This document shows, one piece after another, positions 1 to 8,304 of a stretch of DNA of 64,000 nucleotides (its first letter is position 1; each line of letters begins with the position of its first letter). The notes beneath the pieces are model-generated. The model was given only the letters and a program-made list of their open reading frames with translations, was not told the DNA's origin and did no database searches. The position numbers and the translations under genes were made by a program. The DNA lies in IMG/VR virus record IMGVR_UViG_3300020596_000014, positions 1-64,000 of that record; one strand, written 5' to 3'. The DNA comes from a virus.

Positions 1-1250
1 ATGCGCGATTGCGCATTACGAAGCAGCGGGATGAGCTCCTTGAGATCATCAGGCAATGGCGCATCGAGGCCGCCGATCGCCTTCTTCTTGTTTCTTACGC
101 TCACCGAGCTACGCACAGCTGTGGCAATCGGTGCAGATGGCGTCACAGGGAAACGCATGACCAAGGAACTGATCACACGAATCGTGTTTGGCTCGACATT
201 GTGCGACGACCCGCCGCCGTAGCGGTACGAGATTGTGACAACAGCATCGGTCGCAGTCACGCCAAGCGTCTTAGTGTCAAGCAGCTTTTGCGGGTTCAAC
301 GTTGTACGTGAGAAGGTCGTTTTGCCGTAAAGTGGTAACGCGAACAGCGAGGGGTCAGGTACTGCGTCATCTTCCAGTGTGTCAGCCGAGCCGCCGCCGA
401 ATACAAGCGTAGTAGCGCGACTGTCTAGAGACACTCGAGTGGTGTAGCGGTACGGCGCCGGCATCAGTTGCATCACAGACGAGACGCGATCTGAGTCGTA
501 ACCGACGTTCGCATGTGCCTTATAAACGACGTCCTCAGCGAGGTTACCCACGCCGTAATAAACGTTCCCGAGCGAGTCGGTCACGGCGGCGAGTGACGTC
601 ACATTGATATTCCCGAGCGTCACGCGTCGGAAGGGCACGAAACCGCTGAAGGTAAACGACTCCGATGTCGAGAAGCCAGACACCGCGAGAGCCTCACCTC
701 GCAAGGTGAACGTAAGCGGGACCCCGTTAGAGTTTGTCTCACCCACCTGGTACTCGGTCGTAAGGTTACCGTCAGAATCTACCTTTGTGTAATCGATGTC
801 CTGCACGAGTTCGAACTTGATACCGTTCTCGGCGGTACACACACTGCCAGCCTCGATGACAGGAAGCGCCGCAGGTAGTGGACGCAACACGCCGTTGACG
901 CTGGTTGCAGGTGTCTCGATGAAGATTGAGAGATACACAACGGCCGGCGAGGCGCCGATGATGTCCACACCCGCACGTCGGAGCTGTCGCTCGATGTTCT
1001 CGGTTTCGACCGCCGTCTCCGGGTCGAGCTCACTGAACTGGTGATCAAGATAGAACGAGAGCGAGTCGCCGATGTAGGCCGGCATGTCCATGAGCAATCC
1101 GCCCATGCTCGCCTCGGAGAGATCAACGATCTTGTCGCCGTAATATGAGCGCGCGTACTCCACTAGGTCCTGTCGGAAACCGTCGAACTCCTTGTTCAGG
1201 TATCGACGCTGCCGAACTGATTTGATGGCTTCTCGTTTTGTATCTGACAT
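1..1250 (-). CDS. gp6: T4 gp6-like baseplate wedge protein (C-terminus beyond left edge)
   Basis: About 416 codons are open from the ATG at 1250 to the window edge, so the C-terminus is missing. The N-terminus has the gp6 layout: a short basic start, then a segment around FDGFRQDLVEYARSYYGDK, SMGGLLMDMPAYIGDSLSFY and LDHQFSEL, which matches the conserved helical region of T4-type gp6. A beta-rich part follows with repeated strands, as in baseplate J-like proteins. A GAGGGA ribosome-binding site lies about 10 nt upstream of the ATG and overlaps the stop of the gp25 gene. In T4, gp6 joins the wedges into a ring around the hub. Its position directly after gp25 supports the call. Confidence 0.85.
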   Translation of the reverse strand, partial: MSDTKREAIKSVRQRRYLNKEFDGFRQDLVEYARSYYGDKIVDLSEASMGGLLMDMPAYIGDSLSFYLDHQFSELDPETAVETENIERQLRRAGVDIIGASPAVVYLSIFIETPATSVNGVLRPLPAALPVIEAGSVCTAENGIKFELVQDIDYTKVDSDGNLTTEYQVGETNSNGVPLTFTLRGEALAVSGFSTSESFTFSGFVPFRRVTLGNINVTSLAAVTDSLGNVYYGVGNLAEDVVYKAHANVGYDSDRVSSVMQLMPAPYRYTTRVSLDSRATTLVFGGGSADTLEDDAVPDPSLFALPLYGKTTFSRTTLNPQKLLDTKTLGVTATDAVVTISYRYGGGSSHNVEPNTIRVISSLVMRFPVTPSAPIATAVRSSVSVRNKKKAIGGLDAPLPDDLKELIPLLRNAQSR

Positions 1251-1261
1251 TCAGCTTTCCC

Positions 1262-1753
1262 TCAGGTGAGACCCACGACCACTTCAAGCGATTGTTTTGG
1301 AGAATTAATCGAGGGAACATCATAAGTGAGGAGATAACGTCGAAGCGCCACACGAGTCACGTTCGAGCGAATCTCGGCATCCTCAGCCGAATCTAGCGGA
1401 ACCATCTCCTGCAAGACCACGTAAGGCATCCACTTCTCGACGGCTGCCCTGATGCGGAATGCAATCTCTTGGTCGTAATCTTCGCGTGCGAGCCGTTCGG
1501 CTGCTAGCTCGAAGAGATTAGCCCCGAAGTCGTACTGCCCCAGTCGCTCACCCCAGTTCGTGAGAATGAGGTTCCGAAGGTTGTCTCTGATCTGATCAAA
1601 CAAGTCTGTGTGCATCTCAAACAATGCTGCGTTCCCGTATCGGATCGGGGTCTTGATGCCGATAGGAATGACCGAGCGCGCAGTCTCAACCTCAGAACGC
1701 ACGACGATCGTGCTCTTCCCAACTGACTTGAACGAGATAGCCGACGCTGTCAC
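1262..1753 (-). CDS. gp25: Baseplate wedge protein, gp25/GPW lysozyme-like family
   Basis: The protein has 163 residues from a GTG start. The middle carries the gp25 family signature: residues around LRNLILTNWGERLGQYDFG followed by LFEL and a C-terminal domain of strands and helices (VALRRYLLTYDV). In T4, gp25 is a small wedge component that nucleates sheath polymerisation. It is about 30 residues longer than T4 gp25 (132 aa), mainly at the N-terminus. It lies 11 nt upstream of the gp6-like gene, the usual order in T4-like baseplate operons. Confidence 0.88.
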   Translation of the reverse strand: MTASAISFKSVGKSTIVVRSEVETARSVIPIGIKTPIRYGNAALFEMHTDLFDQIRDNLRNLILTNWGERLGQYDFGANLFELAAERLAREDYDQEIAFRIRAAVEKWMPYVVLQEMVPLDSAEDAEIRSNVTRVALRRYLLTYDVPSINSPKQSLEVVVGLT

Positions 1754-1769
1754 GACTCTAACTAGACTT

Positions 1770-2702
1770 TCACGCGAGACCCAGCGCCGAGCCGATCGTC
1801 TTCACGACGAGACCTGTGCCGATGATCTGACTCACGACCATACAAAGTAACGCGATGACCATGTTTTGGATCATCACAATGAATGTAGCGACGAGAAGCT
1901 TGGGTAGAATGGCGAGCAGACCAACCTTCGCTAAGATGTCAAGGATCAGAGGAAACACGATCTTGAGCACAAGATTAAAAAGATCCGGCGGGGATGGGAC
2001 GAGCAACCCTGGGATGTCAACCGATAGTTCTCCGATCAAGTCAGGCAGTAACGTGATCGGTAACGTCAGTAAAAGCTCAAATAACGCGGGGAAAATAACG
2101 AAGTCAAAGGCCGGGATGGGGATGCTAGGGAGGCTAGGGATAGATGGAAACGCCGGCAAAAGGGCCACGATATCCGCTGCTATCGAGATATCAATATTGA
2201 ACTTTGCTTTGAGAGCCGGAGGTGTTGGGAGTAAGGCAAGTATTTTTGGCAAGTCGGGGAGTGTGACTGAGATGCTGGGAGGCAAGAAGCCGGTGTAATC
2301 AAGGATCGGCGGCGCGGCCGCGGCCCCGGGAACGTTCATCATCTTCATGAGCGGCGCATAGAGATTGTCGACAATGATCTTCTGGTAATCACCTTCCGGG
2401 TCACGTAGCGTGTCAAAGGTGAGAGGTGCGAACGGCGACGGGTCGAACCAGAAGAGATCACCGAGTAGATTGGTTGGGTTAGTGAGCAGCCTATCTGGGT
2501 CGAACAGTTTGATCCCTGACGGAGGCGGGAATGGAATGTCGAGCAGGCTTGAGATTTTGGCTCCTTTTCCGTCGGCATTCCCGCTCGTGAGCAGTGTGAC
2601 AACCTGTAATGTGAACGAATCACGAGCAGCGACAGTCAGTTTCTCGTCCGACGTGAGAACGCCGACACCAACAGGTCCAAGACATTTTTCGGTGTGCGGC
2701 AT
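1770..2702 (-). CDS. Hydrophobic proline-rich protein in baseplate operon, unknown function
   Basis: The protein has 310 residues and I do not recognise the family. The N-terminal third is soluble-looking and contains a PFPPPSG segment. From about residue 130 it is extremely rich in Leu, Ile, Pro and Ala (LALLPTPPALK, PSIPSLPSIPIPAF), and the last 60 residues could span a membrane several times. The start overlaps the preceding stop as TAATG. Its place between the gp5-like and gp25-like genes suggests a virion role, for example a hub or tail-tip component that contacts the host membrane, but this is inference from context and composition. Confidence 0.6.
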   Translation of the reverse strand: MPHTEKCLGPVGVGVLTSDEKLTVAARDSFTLQVVTLLTSGNADGKGAKISSLLDIPFPPPSGIKLFDPDRLLTNPTNLLGDLFWFDPSPFAPLTFDTLRDPEGDYQKIIVDNLYAPLMKMMNVPGAAAAPPILDYTGFLPPSISVTLPDLPKILALLPTPPALKAKFNIDISIAADIVALLPAFPSIPSLPSIPIPAFDFVIFPALFELLLTLPITLLPDLIGELSVDIPGLLVPSPPDLFNLVLKIVFPLILDILAKVGLLAILPKLLVATFIVMIQNMVIALLCMVVSQIIGTGLVVKTIGSALGLA

Positions 2703-2986
2703 TACACAGAAACTTTCATGTACGATCTACGCCTGTAAAAATCTGTCGGCAACGAAGTGATATGACCACGCTCTAAAATTCTAGAGATCACGGTTCGTAG
2801 CGTTCGATAATATTTTTCAAATCCGTCATTGACCATTCGAATGATGCCGACATGCAACCCATCAAGCGTTTTTTCACTGATCGTTCGAACGTGATGTTTC
2901 CAATGTTCTTTCATATTCGTCTGTGTGTAATCGATGTACATCAAATTAGTAACGGCGGATTTGTGACAATAAATCGCGAATAACAT
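2702..2986 (-). CDS. Degenerate GIY-YIG-like small protein, probable homing endonuclease remnant
   Basis: The protein has 94 residues. It follows the order of a GIY-YIG domain: FAIYCHKSAVTNLMYIDY resembles GIY...YVG, then NMKEHWKHHVR resembles the ERW.KH helix, then GIIRMVNDGFEKYY resembles the IVRAIAKHGSENF segment of the intact endonuclease at 61880. The catalytic residues are altered: GIY is AIY, YVG is YID and the helix Arg is His. The catalytic Glu region is absent. The gene is more AT-rich than its neighbours. It starts 4 nt after the gp5-like stop. It could be a remnant or a domesticated domain. Confidence 0.5.
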   Translation of the reverse strand: MLFAIYCHKSAVTNLMYIDYTQTNMKEHWKHHVRTISEKTLDGLHVGIIRMVNDGFEKYYRTLRTVISRILERGHITSLPTDFYRRRSYMKVSV

Positions 2987-2990
2987 TCAA

Positions 2991-4364
2991 TTATTCAACG
3001 AGGACTTTTCGAGCGTACTCCCCATTTTCGCCACCCTTGCCATGTTGTGAACCAATAGTTGACGTGATCGGCAGAGCCTTGACTGTGCCACCGGCCGGCG
3101 TTGCCGCGGGATTCGTCAAAATGGCCTTCGTCGCGTTCTTTCCGAGCTTGATGTAACCCTTCTTAGAGGGGATGAAGATGACGTCACCGTCCTTGATGAG
3201 CACTCCTGCACATTCGGACTCGGGCGCGTCAGCCTCTGGCTGCACGAGCATCTTGACGGTCTTCCGCGCGATCAGACGAATGTGGTCGGTTTTGACGACG
3301 GTAGCTGGTCCAGGGCTCTCTTTACTGGCGAAGTTGATCGCGAAGTTACCATCAGCATCGGTGCTCATAGAAACGTATACGCGAGACAGGTCGAGCGCGA
3401 AATCTGGGTCACCCTCCTCTTTGTTTTCGTCGGCCTTCCGTTTCGAGACTTCCTTGCGACCGAGTGAATTGTCGATCTCCTTAGGGGCCGTTTTCTTCGA
3501 TCGACCGCGCCCCGCGACGATGTCGATGGTTCCGGCGAGACCCTTCTTGTCTTTGACCGGCTTGCCCTTCACACGTTTTCCCTTGGGAGTGGACTCGAAC
3601 TCAGCTGACCGACCTGTGCGATCCGTGCCGAGCATGATGAGTGTGTTGTTGGAGCCCTGAAAAGCTGTGTCGCCCGGCCGCTTACGATAGCGTGGTACCG
3701 ACTCGTACTCAGCCGCCTTCGAGGAGTCGGTCTCCTTTAGCAACTTTTCGTAGGCCTTCGCGTCGGGGTCACTTGAGCTAGCGGAAGATGCAGCTGTGAC
3801 AACTTCGCCGTTAGTCACGTACGTGGGGCCGTTGTCAAACCCGGGCGTTGGGTTCACGGCCTTTTCGTGCTTATCAGCTGAATCCTGCGCACGCTCTTGC
3901 ACATGGTACTTGCGATCAGCATGAGTGTGATTGAGATCGTCGACGTGACGAGGCTCCGAGATCCTGCACATCCAGAACCCGTGATCCACTAACTTTCCTT
4001 GTTCAAAGAATGTCCAAACATGCTCACCAGCCTGGACCGGCAACTGAATGTGCGGAGGCAGCAGCGGGAACAAGTAATGGTGTCTTGCATGCCCTGAGGC
4101 CGTCTCGTTCACTACTCGCCCGATGAGCGTCATCGGCGGCATTTGTTTGAGAAACGCGGCCTCGGTGAGACCGTACTTGGCCTGGATGTCCTTGATACGA
4201 TCGTCGTCAAGCTCCATTGGGTCGAAGATGACCTCTTCTACTAAGAAACGACTGAGGAACCTATCGCCACCTTGTGTCGCCCCCGCGAGCGCGACGGCAG
4301 CGATGGCTTCGCCCATACGGCCTTCAGCGGCTGCAGACGAAGCATTATTCCCGTCGTGACTCAT
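2991..4364 (-). CDS. gp5: gp5-like baseplate hub/spike protein without lysozyme domain
   Basis: The protein has 457 residues. Residues about 75-140 form an OB-fold-like segment (TLIGRVVNET, LPVQAGEHVWTFFEQ, DHGFWMCRISEP) typical of the N-terminal domain of T4 gp5-type spike proteins in distant T4 relatives. The YRKRPGDTAFQGSNNTLIML block and the later strand-rich C-terminus (IRLIARKTVKMLV, GVLIKDGDVIFIPSKKG) resemble the beta-helix spike region. I see no lysozyme domain. The middle (about 250-310) is highly charged and low in complexity. ATGA overlaps join it to the gene upstream. Its position next to gp25 and gp6 fits a hub or spike. Confidence 0.7.
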   Translation of the reverse strand: MSHDGNNASSAAAEGRMGEAIAAVALAGATQGGDRFLSRFLVEEVIFDPMELDDDRIKDIQAKYGLTEAAFLKQMPPMTLIGRVVNETASGHARHHYLFPLLPPHIQLPVQAGEHVWTFFEQGKLVDHGFWMCRISEPRHVDDLNHTHADRKYHVQERAQDSADKHEKAVNPTPGFDNGPTYVTNGEVVTAASSASSSDPDAKAYEKLLKETDSSKAAEYESVPRYRKRPGDTAFQGSNNTLIMLGTDRTGRSAEFESTPKGKRVKGKPVKDKKGLAGTIDIVAGRGRSKKTAPKEIDNSLGRKEVSKRKADENKEEGDPDFALDLSRVYVSMSTDADGNFAINFASKESPGPATVVKTDHIRLIARKTVKMLVQPEADAPESECAGVLIKDGDVIFIPSKKGYIKLGKNATKAILTNPAATPAGGTVKALPITSTIGSQHGKGGENGEYARKVLVE

Positions 4365-4747
4365 TGACGCTTGCCGACTTTTTTGGGTTCTTCAGCAAAC
4401 TTCGCGTAGAGAACATCGGTCGTCATGCTTTCTTCGCCGTCACCTTGTTTTTCAAGCGCAACCGCCACGAGCTCGGCGAGCTTGAGCAGTTGGTCGTTGG
4501 CCTTGCTCATGCGCTCGATGTATTTTGCAATGTTTGGGCCGTGCAGCGCGTGCTGTTGAGCGTCCGCGGCGACGAACCCCGATAAATGTGTATACATCTG
4601 CAGCGAGTAATCGCGATCCTGTAACGCGTTTGTGTAGATGTCTTGCCAGAGGACTTTACGCTTGTCCTTCATGGTCGTAATCGTGTCGAGAAGATCCTTG
4701 AAATCGGCGATCTTCTTGTTGATATCCTCGTTGATTGTAGTTCCCAC
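4361..4747 (-). CDS. Helical hypothetical protein
   Basis: The protein has 128 residues, is almost entirely predicted helical and charged, and has no cysteine and no membrane segment. Heptad-like spacing (INKKIADFKDLLDTITTMKDKR, split here by eye) suggests a coiled coil at the N-terminus. The C-terminus ends in a basic KKVGKRQ. It lies between gp55 and the spike gene and overlaps the latter by 4 nt. Function is unknown; a small structural or chaperone role in baseplate assembly is possible from position only. Confidence 0.65.
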   Translation of the reverse strand: MGTTINEDINKKIADFKDLLDTITTMKDKRKVLWQDIYTNALQDRDYSLQMYTHLSGFVAADAQQHALHGPNIAKYIERMSKANDQLLKLAELVAVALEKQGDGEESMTTDVLYAKFAEEPKKVGKRQ

Positions 4748-4768
4748 GAGTCTAAGATAACACTCTTA

Positions 4769-5539
4769 TCAGAGATCGAGAATACCAACGCGCTCGAGTC
4801 GATAGCGTCGCTTGATAGATTGCAGCGCCGTCGTCAATTGTTTTGAGGTCAACCCCGACAGCTCACGCAAGTAGAGAAGAATACCGCTCTTGTTAAGGAT
4901 ATCAGGCGCGTTGTGTCCGTTCACCAGCTCAAACAGTCTTGAGATCGAGTCAATACAGAGAGACTCATTCGGGTTCGTCGTCTCGTGACGAAGCTCACTC
5001 AACATGGCTACAATTTTCCTAGAGATGAGCCCATCAGGCCTGTTCTCGTCGTCGAACGCGCGTTGCGAGTCCTCCATGATCTGGTTCTCGAAAGGCGCGA
5101 TCTGGTCTTCGTCATCAATAGAGACAAGCTTGCGTGCCTTCGTGTTCTTCTGCTTCGTGCGGATGATGAGCCAGTTCTTGGCCACCACATTGAAGTAAGA
5201 GAACGCGTTCGTACCCCTGGTTGAATCGAACTTGTGGATCGTCTCGAACAAGAAGTGAACGCAATCAAACTTGAGCTCTTCTGACGTCTCGTTCGCGGCT
5301 GTGAAGCGGTGTATGTTGACGAGGTTGCCAACTAGTGCGGTAAAGGCTGGCGATATCCTCGTAATATAGACGTTGTCTTTCGATTTCTTGTCATCACCCA
5401 GCCCTTGATACTCGACAATGGCCGCCTGAGTATCGGCGTTGAAGTACATGCGAGATGGATCTGTCTTACCAGGTTTTCGCTTGATCTTTCGACGCGGCTT
5501 GCTGTTCGTGTTGTTTATGTTATTTTTAAGAATCGTCAC
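4769..5539 (-). CDS. gp55: Late-transcription sigma factor, T4 gp55-like
   Basis: The protein has 256 residues from a GTG at 5539 that lies inside the end of the upstream gene; a longer TTG frame exists but lies wholly over that gene. The core has a sigma region 2-like helix set: CVHFLFETIHKFDSTRGTN followed by AFSYFNVVAKNWLIIRTKQ, which is the gp55 family pattern of a KFD...G.NAF.Y box and a basic helix. The N-terminus is very basic (RRKIKRKPGKTD). T4 gp55 replaces sigma70 on host RNA polymerase to read TATAAATA-type late promoters with the sliding clamp. The C-terminal 90 residues are helical and may contain a clamp-binding tail, which I cannot define. Confidence 0.78.
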   Translation of the reverse strand: MTILKNNINNTNSKPRRKIKRKPGKTDPSRMYFNADTQAAIVEYQGLGDDKKSKDNVYITRISPAFTALVGNLVNIHRFTAANETSEELKFDCVHFLFETIHKFDSTRGTNAFSYFNVVAKNWLIIRTKQKNTKARKLVSIDDEDQIAPFENQIMEDSQRAFDDENRPDGLISRKIVAMLSELRHETTNPNESLCIDSISRLFELVNGHNAPDILNKSGILLYLRELSGLTSKQLTTALQSIKRRYRLERVGILDL

Positions 5540-5852
5540 TGACTGGAGCTTTCTTTTCTTCTTCGTGGTTCCAGGCCGAGGTAAGACGAGCTGCCACAAC
5601 CAAGAGGTTGGCGTGGATTCGTTTGAGCTCCTTGTGGATCTGGATGATCTGATTGTCGTTTGAAGCGAGTGACATCTGGAGGATATTGCCGACAATGCCG
5701 TACGATGTGTTCAATAGGTCCAAGAACTCCTCGACTGTGCTCGCCCCTGTGGTCAGCACGCGATCAATCTTGAGCGCACGCTGCGTGACAAGCACACTGT
5801 AAGTGAGACTCGCTACCAATAGAACCGACAAGATGATGACAGCGATGATCAT
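5526..5852 (-). CDS. Small membrane protein with N-terminal transmembrane helix
   Basis: The protein has 108 residues. Start chosen at the ATG that overlaps the glycosyltransferase stop as ATGA; a longer frame would run into that gene. Residues 1-22 (IIAVIILSVLLVASLTYSVL) are a clear membrane anchor or uncleaved signal. The rest is helical (VEEFLDLLNTSYGIVG, QIIQIHKELKRIHANLLV) and ends in an acidic DDS. The stop overlaps the GTG of gp55. It has spanin- or holin-like size but no lipobox or other signature, so no function is assigned. Confidence 0.7.
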   Translation of the reverse strand: MIIAVIILSVLLVASLTYSVLVTQRALKIDRVLTTGASTVEEFLDLLNTSYGIVGNILQMSLASNDNQIIQIHKELKRIHANLLVVAARLTSAWNHEEEKKAPVSDDS

Positions 5853-7045
5853 CCGCTTACCTTGCGAAGCATGTTCTCGAACGTTGCTGACCAGGCTGCA
5901 GCGATCGCGTCTTGACTGTAATTCGCTCGGATCTTTACGCCTAGGTCGCGCGCCCACTCGCGCGGGATGCTGCTTGACGTGTGAAACTTGCGCACTCGAC
6001 GCTTGAAGTCATCTTCGGAAACCTCAGCCCACTTTGCGCCGGCAGGGAAGATGTTGTCGACGCGTTCCTTTGGGATAGGTTGAAGTGTACAAGGGAGGTC
6101 AACGTAGCGGCCGAGACCAAGGAACTCAGTGTGCGCCGACCAGCCGGTGGCAATGACAGGTAGGTCGCAGGCCGCCGCCTCGAGCAACGGGAGGCCAAAT
6201 CCTTCGCCTCGAGTCGCGCTGACAAGCGCCTTTACGTTCGAGTGTCGGTAGAGAGCAGCAACATCGTCGTCATTGAGATCGCCATGCACGAGCTGCAATT
6301 CAGGAAGTTTTCTCGAGGTCTTTGCGGCTACGCTCTTCACGATCAGTCGAACGATGTTCTCGGTGTGATAGGTGTCGAACACCGTTGACCGACCTTGATT
6401 CGTCTTCAGCAGAATGCCAACATCCTCGTCGCCCGCAAACTCCTCAAGCATCCAACGGATCGTGTTATGAAGGTTCTTACGGTCGACTCGGGCATTGTCC
6501 TGCCCTGTCATTTGGCCGAACAAAAGAAAGGTGAACGGGCGGAGTGGGTCGAGCGCTGTCGTGGTAACGTTGGCATTCAACAACGCATTTGGGAAACTTT
6601 CGCCAATCACATGCGCCGCGCCGTCGCGCGGCTTCCAGCCGGCTGCGAGCAAGCTCTTCATTGAATGTTGCGATGGGACGACGACATGATTCATTGCGTC
6701 GCACGATTTTGCCCACTCAGACACAGCGCGATCGGTCTCCACGGCCGCGGTCACGCCAACGTTCACCGTCGCCAGCTGAGGGTCCCACTCGTTGGGTAGT
6801 TGTAGCTGAAAGCTCACGTCGGGCTGTCGAGGCACCTTCTTGCAACGCATCATGAGCGCGTTCACGAGCGGGTCGCGGTCAATGTTCGTGATCCACGTCG
6901 TGATTCCCCATTGGAGGGGCTCACAGTAGAGCTCGATTGAGTCGGCGTTAACTAGTCGCATCAGCCACTCGCCGATCTGGCGAGCATGAGTACCGTAGCC
7001 GGAGAGTGTCAAGATGGGCGCTCGAAGCAGGACGAGCGGTTTCAC
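5849..7045 (-). CDS. Glycosyltransferase, GT4/GT-B family
   Basis: The protein has 398 residues. The N-terminal Rossmann domain begins LRAPILTLSGYGTHARQIGEWL, the GT4 acceptor-domain start with its glycine-rich turn. The C-terminal donor domain has VSATRGEGFGLPLLEAAACD, the EGFGLPLLEA motif with the E-x7-E pair that binds the nucleotide sugar. Such enzymes move a sugar from an NDP-sugar to a glycan, lipid or protein; donor and acceptor cannot be read from the sequence. It is translationally coupled (ATGA) to a second GT4 enzyme upstream. Confidence 0.88.
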   Translation of the reverse strand: MKPLVLLRAPILTLSGYGTHARQIGEWLMRLVNADSIELYCEPLQWGITTWITNIDRDPLVNALMMRCKKVPRQPDVSFQLQLPNEWDPQLATVNVGVTAAVETDRAVSEWAKSCDAMNHVVVPSQHSMKSLLAAGWKPRDGAAHVIGESFPNALLNANVTTTALDPLRPFTFLLFGQMTGQDNARVDRKNLHNTIRWMLEEFAGDEDVGILLKTNQGRSTVFDTYHTENIVRLIVKSVAAKTSRKLPELQLVHGDLNDDDVAALYRHSNVKALVSATRGEGFGLPLLEAAACDLPVIATGWSAHTEFLGLGRYVDLPCTLQPIPKERVDNIFPAGAKWAEVSEDDFKRRVRKFHTSSSIPREWARDLGVKIRANYSQDAIAAAWSATFENMLRKVSG

Positions 7046-8304
7046 TTGATCACCTTCTTTGTCCAGCGAGGCCTGCGTGAGCGCCAGTTAGTGATCACAT
7101 CTTCTAGTCCTTCGTCCCACGTCTTGATGAGGTTCTCCAAGTTGAACTCCTGATGTGCGTAACGCATGGCCTTGAGACCGAGCTCCTTACGAGCGTCATT
7201 TCCGAGCTTGTACATGTCCCAGTAGGCTTCGGCGACTCTCTCTGGCTTGACGATGTCTTCGACGATATACGGCGTCGCCTGACTGCCGACTAACTTTTTA
7301 CAATCGACGTCGAGCGGGATGCCGTTGAACGTGCCGTCACGGTGGTCGATGACCTGTCGCGTCATGCCACCGGTCTTGACAGCGATGATTGGCTTGCCGC
7401 ACATCATCGCCTCGAGCGTGCCTAGACCGAACCCTTCGGCGTACGAGATGTTGACAACCGCGTCCGTGATACCATAGAGCATGCGCATGTCGTCGAGATT
7501 GAGTTGCTCGCGCGAGAAAACGACGTTGTCATTAAGCTTGAGAATATCGAGCACGTGGAGAAGATTCGGGCCTTCGACATCGTTTGGATCCGTGTGCATC
7601 AACAGCGTGGCCTTTTGGTGACCTTCTTCAGCCTTGAGCTTGTCTAGAAACATCTTGAACGCCCACATCACGTCGGCGGGTCGCTTTCGATGTGCGTTGC
7701 GATTGACCCATGAGACGAGGAAATGATCAACGCGACCAGGGATGAGCTGATTGCGCTTCATTTGTCGCTCGCCATCGCTGATCGGATAGAAAACTTCCTT
7801 GGGGAGGGCGTGCGGCGCCCACTTGACCTTTGCGTCGCCATAAATCGGCTGCAGGAACTCGTACGTCGGCCGATTGATGCAGAAGAACATGTCTACGGTG
7901 TCGTACACGTTCTTGTTGTAGAGCGGCGGGTACTCACACTGGTCCCACAAATGATTGTACACAATGGGGCACACCTGATGGACCTCGTCATGCACCTCAA
8001 ACAGGTTCATAAAGAATCTTGGATCGTTGAATATGACAATTGCGTCAGGTTTCTCGGATGTAATAAGTTGACGGTATAGATTTTTATCTCCAAACCCATC
8101 GATAGGCTTCACGATGATGTCAAAGCCAGGTACCTCGACATTGTCGTATTTGTCATGCTTGATAGCGGCGCCAAGTTGACAGATCTTGTACTTGTTTGTC
8201 ATTGCCAGACCGCATGCCAAATATCTTGATTGCGTTCCGACCCCAGAACATGCCAACAAATTGTCTGAAATAAGAACGATTTTTCGCTTACTCAAGGCGT
8301 TCAA
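7042..8304 (-). CDS. Glycosyltransferase, GT4/GT-B family
   Basis: The protein has 420 residues from a TTG start; another TTG at 8295 gives MSKRKIVLIS and is equally plausible because it lies at the stop of the endonuclease gene. Near the N-terminus it has SGVGTQSRYLACGL. The donor domain has ISYAEGFGLGTLEAMMCGKP, the GT4 E-x7-E motif, and a TGGMTRQVID segment. It overlaps the next glycosyltransferase by 4 nt, so the pair probably acts on the same glycan. The 5-prime end has been met by a homing-type nuclease gene. Confidence 0.87.
   Translation of the reverse strand: MNALSKRKIVLISDNLLACSGVGTQSRYLACGLAMTNKYKICQLGAAIKHDKYDNVEVPGFDIIVKPIDGFGDKNLYRQLITSEKPDAIVIFNDPRFFMNLFEVHDEVHQVCPIVYNHLWDQCEYPPLYNKNVYDTVDMFFCINRPTYEFLQPIYGDAKVKWAPHALPKEVFYPISDGERQMKRNQLIPGRVDHFLVSWVNRNAHRKRPADVMWAFKMFLDKLKAEEGHQKATLLMHTDPNDVEGPNLLHVLDILKLNDNVVFSREQLNLDDMRMLYGITDAVVNISYAEGFGLGTLEAMMCGKPIIAVKTGGMTRQVIDHRDGTFNGIPLDVDCKKLVGSQATPYIVEDIVKPERVAEAYWDMYKLGNDARKELGLKAMRYAHQEFNLENLIKTWDEGLEDVITNWRSRRPRWTKKVIK

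Noticed and set aside
1-311. Plus-strand frames at the left edge
   Set aside because: They lie antisense to the gp6-like gene, which is open through the same region with matching motifs.
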